A DNA stretch of 8,952 nt from an uncultured Bacteroidota bacterium. GTDB taxonomy: Bacteria; Bacteroidota; Bacteroidia; Chitinophagales; Chitinophagaceae. Location: NCBI GenBank assembly GCA_903851455.1, contig CAINOM010000170.1, positions 1 through 8,952 on the forward strand, written 5' to 3'. This document shows positions 7,008 through 8,952 of this stretch, in pieces (position 1 is the stretch's first letter; each line of letters begins with the position of its first letter). The position numbers and the translations under genes are program-made. The notes below the pieces were generated by a model. It was not told the DNA's origin. It did not search any database and saw nothing but the letters and a program-made list of their open reading frames with translations.

Positions 7008-7092
7008 TTTTGGCCGGCGGAGCCTTTGGCCAAAACTCGCCTTTTTCTTTGTTACTTTCTTTTTTGGCGAAGCAAAAAGAAAGTAAGGTAAC
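7008..7092. repeat. dispersed-repeat-like element with two adjacent hairpins
   Basis: The first hairpin has arms TTTTGGCC (7008-7015) and GGCCAAAA (7028-7035), with an inner GGC/GCC pair within the 12-base loop. The second has perfect 13-bp arms TTACTTTCTTTTT (7052-7064) and AAAAAGAAAGTAA (7074-7086) around a 9-base loop, with outer GTTAC/GTAAC flanks reaching 7051 and 7092. No gene end lies close by, so these are not simple terminators. The words match, from memory, a repeat seen between genes in many Bacteroidota; that was not checked. Confidence 0.6.
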
Positions 7093-7182
7093 GAGGGCAG
7101 GAAATGAGAATTTCGTTTAATGTGCCTTCAATGTCTGTGGCATAACACACGACCTTTGCGAGACACCCCTAAACAACAAGCA

Positions 7183-7213
7183 AGCCCCGCCCGATAGGTA
7201 TCGGGACAGGGCT
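7183..7213 (-). terminator. hairpin terminator of the 68-residue protein gene
   Basis: An interrupted stem is formed by AGCCC (7183-7187) with GGGCT (7209-7213) outside, and CCCGATA (7190-7196) with TATCGGG (7199-7205) inside. On the minus strand it begins 23 bp after the TAA of the small gene and is followed by the T-rich run TGCTTGTTGTTTAG, which fits an intrinsic terminator. On the plus strand it is followed by ATATCGTTTTTAAAG. Confidence 0.65.
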
Positions 7214-7235
7214 ATATCGTTTTTAAAGAGCGTGA

Positions 7236-7442
7236 TTAGAAGCCTTTTGTGGCTACTCCGTCTTTTATAGCTTGCAGTGCTTTGGCTTCGCTCATTATAG
7301 CGGCCATCTTGTTTCCTTTGCCGTCATGACCACCAGCCATATAACCACCCTTAGCTGTTTTTGTGATCACTGCGTCCTGCATAGGAACATTTTTTTCCTT
7401 TGTCTTAAGGCAATAAGCCTTGATCATTTTTGAAGTGTCCAT
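7236..7442 (-). CDS. 68-residue basic protein, possible cysteine-poor relative of DUF5679
   Basis: This small cytoplasmic protein is rich in Lys, Ala and Gly, with no signal peptide or membrane segment. The ATG at 7442 follows an A-rich leader (AAAAAAAATAACAC), as usual for Bacteroidota, and the gene has its own downstream terminator, so I treat it as real. The start of the body, KAYCLKTKEKNVPM, and the later GKGNKMAAIM resemble the zinc-ribbon domain DUF5679 (AYCVKCK...CPVCGTKM), but three of the four metal cysteines would be replaced and only C11 remains. If the relation holds, it has lost the metal site. The tail SEAKALQAIKDGVATKGF is probably a helix. Function is unknown. It lies 290 bp downstream of sucC on the same strand, separated by palindromes, so it is probably a separate transcript. 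Confidence 0.75.
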   Translation of the reverse strand: MDTSKMIKAYCLKTKEKNVPMQDAVITKTAKGGYMAGGHDGKGNKMAAIMSEAKALQAIKDGVATKGF

Positions 7443-7634
7443 GTGTTATTTTTTTTAATTGTTAGGAGTATTGGTGTTTAAGTTGACACAATCTAATAAT
7501 TTTTTCATGAAAAGTGTATATCAGTAGCCAACAAATTTTAATTAGCAGTTTCATTTTTTTCACTGCCGGCGGCCTAAACATACACAATAAGCACTATATA
7601 TAACCCTAAAAGGCATTATCAGATCACAAAATAC

Positions 7635-7663
7635 GTAGAGACGTTGCACCGCAACGTCTCCAT
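7635..7663. repeat. compact palindrome GAGACGTTGC-ACC-GCAACGTCTC
   Basis: Perfect 10-bp arms at 7638-7647 and 7651-7660 enclose a 3-base loop. The word AGACGTTGC/GCAACGTCT is one I recall as a very common dispersed palindrome in Bacteroidota and cyanobacteria. It lies in the 290-bp spacer between sucC and the small gene. Neither strand has a strong U-tract next to it, so a terminator role is not supported. Confidence 0.7.
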
Positions 7664-7694
7664 AGAATAATTGTATTTGCATAACTCATTCGAC

Positions 7695-7728
7695 CTCACC
7701 CTCTCCCTGGGAGAGGGCCGGGGAGAGG
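7695..7728. repeat. CCCTCTCCC/GGGAGAGGG palindrome directly after sucC
   Basis: Perfect 9-bp arms CCCTCTCCC (7699-7707) and GGGAGAGGG (7709-7717) meet around a single T. Outer CCTCA and GGGGAGAGG words extend the symmetry to 7695-7728. It ends 4 bp beyond the sucC stop codon. This CT/GA-rich palindrome resembles a dispersed intergenic repeat I recall from many bacterial phyla. Its position suggests transcript 3'-end formation or protection for sucC, but there is no U-tract. Confidence 0.65.
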
Positions 7729-7732
7729 CTTC

Positions 7733-8952
7733 TTAATTCGCATTCACCGCCTTCTGCACCAGGTCAGCAGCCTCGCTCAGCAATATAGCCGACTGCACCT
7801 TCAGTCCAGAATTTACGATCAGGTCTTTGGCTACCTCAGCATTGGTGCCCTGAAGGCGTACAATGATCGGTATGTTTATGTTGCCCAAGTTCTTATAAGC
7901 TTCAATAACACCTGCCGCTACCCTGTCGCAACGAACGATACCACCGAAGATATTGATGAGTATCGCCTTTACGTGCGGGTCCTTCATGATGATACGGAAA
8001 CCAGCCTCTACTGTCTGTGCGTTAGCGCTGCCGCCCACGTCCAGGAAGTTAGCAGGCTCACCGCCCGCCAGCTTTATCATATCCATGGTAGCCATGGCCA
8101 GGCCTGCGCCATTCACCATGCAGCCCACATTACCGTCCAGCTTCACATAGTTCAGGTTGTATTCGCCAGCCTCAACTTCCGTTGGGTCTTCTTCGCTCTT
8201 ATCGCGCATATCCAGCAGATCCGGGTGGCGCATCAGTGCGTTATCATCCAGGTTCATCTTGCAGTCTACCGCCAGTATCTTATCATCAGCGCTTTTGAAC
8301 AATGGGTTGATCTCCAGCATAGAGCAGTCGAGACCCACATAAGCGTTATAGAGATTACCTACAAACTTCACCATGTTCTTGAACGCAGTACCGCTCAGCC
8401 CCAGGTTGAACGCGATCTTGCGCGCCTGGAACGGTTGCAACGGAAAGCCCGGCTGCACCCACTCCTTATAGATAAGCTCTGGTGTATCATGCGCTACGGT
8501 CTCTATGTCCATACCACCCTGTGTGCTGTACATGATCACGTTCTGCTTCTTAGCGCGGTCCAGCAGCACAGACATATAAAACTCCTTGCGCTCACTTGGC
8601 CCGTCGTAATACATATCCTGGGCTATGAGTATCTTATTTACTTTCTTACCAGCGGGACCAGTCTGTACGGTCACCAGCGTATGGCCCAGTATGTTCTTGG
8701 CTACGCGCTCCACATCTTCTGCGCTCTTCACCACCTGTACCCCACTCTGCTCGGGCACCTCTATCATGCGGCCCTTGCCGCGGCCACCGGCATGTATCTG
8801 CGCCTTGATCACGGCAAACTTTGTTCCGTTCTCCGCTGCCATGGTCTTATATGCGTTCACCGCATCATCAACTTTAGATACGGCTATGCCTTCCTGTACA
8901 GGAACTTTATAGTGCTTCAGTAGTTCTTTAGCCTGGTATTCGTGCAAGTTCA
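7733..8952 (-). CDS. sucC: succinyl-CoA synthetase (ADP-forming) beta subunit, start cut by the window edge
   Basis: The protein is the nucleotide-grasp and CoA-ligating beta subunit that, with the SucD alpha subunit, makes succinate and ATP from succinyl-CoA in the TCA cycle. The last two bases of the window give TG, then AAC TTG CAC GAA TAC, so the true start is almost surely ATG at 8953 giving MNLHEYQAKELL, the usual family N-terminus; only the A is missing. This makes 406 residues, against about 390-410 in the family. Numbered from that Met, the ATP-grasp domain has KAQIHAGGRGKG (50-61) and LEINPL (213-218), and the CoA-ligase domain has DVGGSA (305-310) and NIFGGIVRCD (334-343). No sucD follows in the 3' direction, so the two subunits are not joined downstream here. 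The promoter is outside the window. Confidence 0.97.
   Translation of the reverse strand, partial: NLHEYQAKELLKHYKVPVQEGIAVSKVDDAVNAYKTMAAENGTKFAVIKAQIHAGGRGKGRMIEVPEQSGVQVVKSAEDVERVAKNILGHTLVTVQTGPAGKKVNKILIAQDMYYDGPSERKEFYMSVLLDRAKKQNVIMYSTQGGMDIETVAHDTPELIYKEWVQPGFPLQPFQARKIAFNLGLSGTAFKNMVKFVGNLYNAYVGLDCSMLEINPLFKSADDKILAVDCKMNLDDNALMRHPDLLDMRDKSEEDPTEVEAGEYNLNYVKLDGNVGCMVNGAGLAMATMDMIKLAGGEPANFLDVGGSANAQTVEAGFRIIMKDPHVKAILINIFGGIVRCDRVAAGVIEAYKNLGNINIPIIVRLQGTNAEVAKDLIVNSGLKVQSAILLSEAADLVQKAVNAN

Larger units (their letters stand above)
6791..7235. other. 445-bp stretch without a convincing gene
   Basis: No tRNA, rRNA or recognised RNA gene is visible here. The segment holds a small hairpin TCGTC/GACGA at 6814-6830 with a 7-base loop, a 10-bp palindrome GCCTTAAGGC at 6861-6870, two larger hairpins at 7008-7092, and a terminator-like structure at 7183-7213. 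Two minus-strand frames between about 6840 and 7050 read like protein in places but are broken by stops, so a decayed gene or dispersed repeat is possible. Confidence 0.6.

Noticed and set aside
6791..7235. possible tRNA or CRISPR array in the gene-free stretch
   Set aside because: No cloverleaf with a CCA-ready acceptor stem or T-loop was seen, and no regularly spaced repeats occur.
7483..7499. TTGACA followed by TAATAAT as a sigma-70 type promoter on the plus strand
   Set aside because: The spacing is about 5 bp instead of 16-18, and no plus-strand gene follows.
7973..8923. 316-codon open frame on the plus strand opposite sucC
   Set aside because: It lies fully inside the strongly conserved sucC gene on the other strand. 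Its translation is His/Leu/Tyr-rich with no domain pattern, as expected from the codon use of sucC.

Overview
The window reads as ordinary chromosome from a member of the Bacteroidota, most likely Chitinophagales/Chitinophagaceae (inference). The evidence is two secreted proteins with type IX secretion (T9SS) C-terminal sorting domains, a -7 promoter element of the Bacteroidota form TAnnTTTG before the M3 peptidase gene, start codons preceded by A-rich tracts rather than Shine-Dalgarno sequences, and protein sequences typical of that phylum (M3 peptidase, DUF6159 membrane protein, SucC).

Layout. Positions 87-3209 (+) hold two tandem T9SS cargo genes 30 bp apart: an M23 metallopeptidase with an intact active site, and a protein whose body is seven ~60-residue repeats, read here as a seven-bladed beta-propeller. 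A strong inverted repeat at 3234-3260 lies between them and the convergent M3 peptidase gene (3314-5446, -). That gene has its own promoter and sits downstream of a DUF6159-type membrane protein gene (5547-6368, -). A 107-bp AT-rich divergent promoter region separates the latter from a small gene (6476-6790, +) for a protein resembling dimeric alpha-beta barrel proteins. A 445-bp stretch without a convincing gene (6791-7235) contains dispersed-repeat-like hairpins and a doubtful decayed reading frame. Next come a 68-residue basic protein gene (7236-7442, -), a 290-bp spacer with two compact palindromes, and sucC (7733 to the window edge, -), whose ATG start is cut by the last base of the window.

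How the genes relate. The two cargo proteins are probably co-transcribed and both exported to the outer surface or medium; the other genes look independent (peptide breakdown, a membrane protein of unknown role, the TCA-cycle succinyl-CoA synthetase beta subunit). I see no phage, conjugative, CRISPR, toxin-antitoxin, defence or biosynthetic cluster, and no clear undescribed system. The most unusual material is the intergenic repeats, the clean seven-fold propeller in the T9SS cargo, and the small cysteine-poor 68-residue protein.
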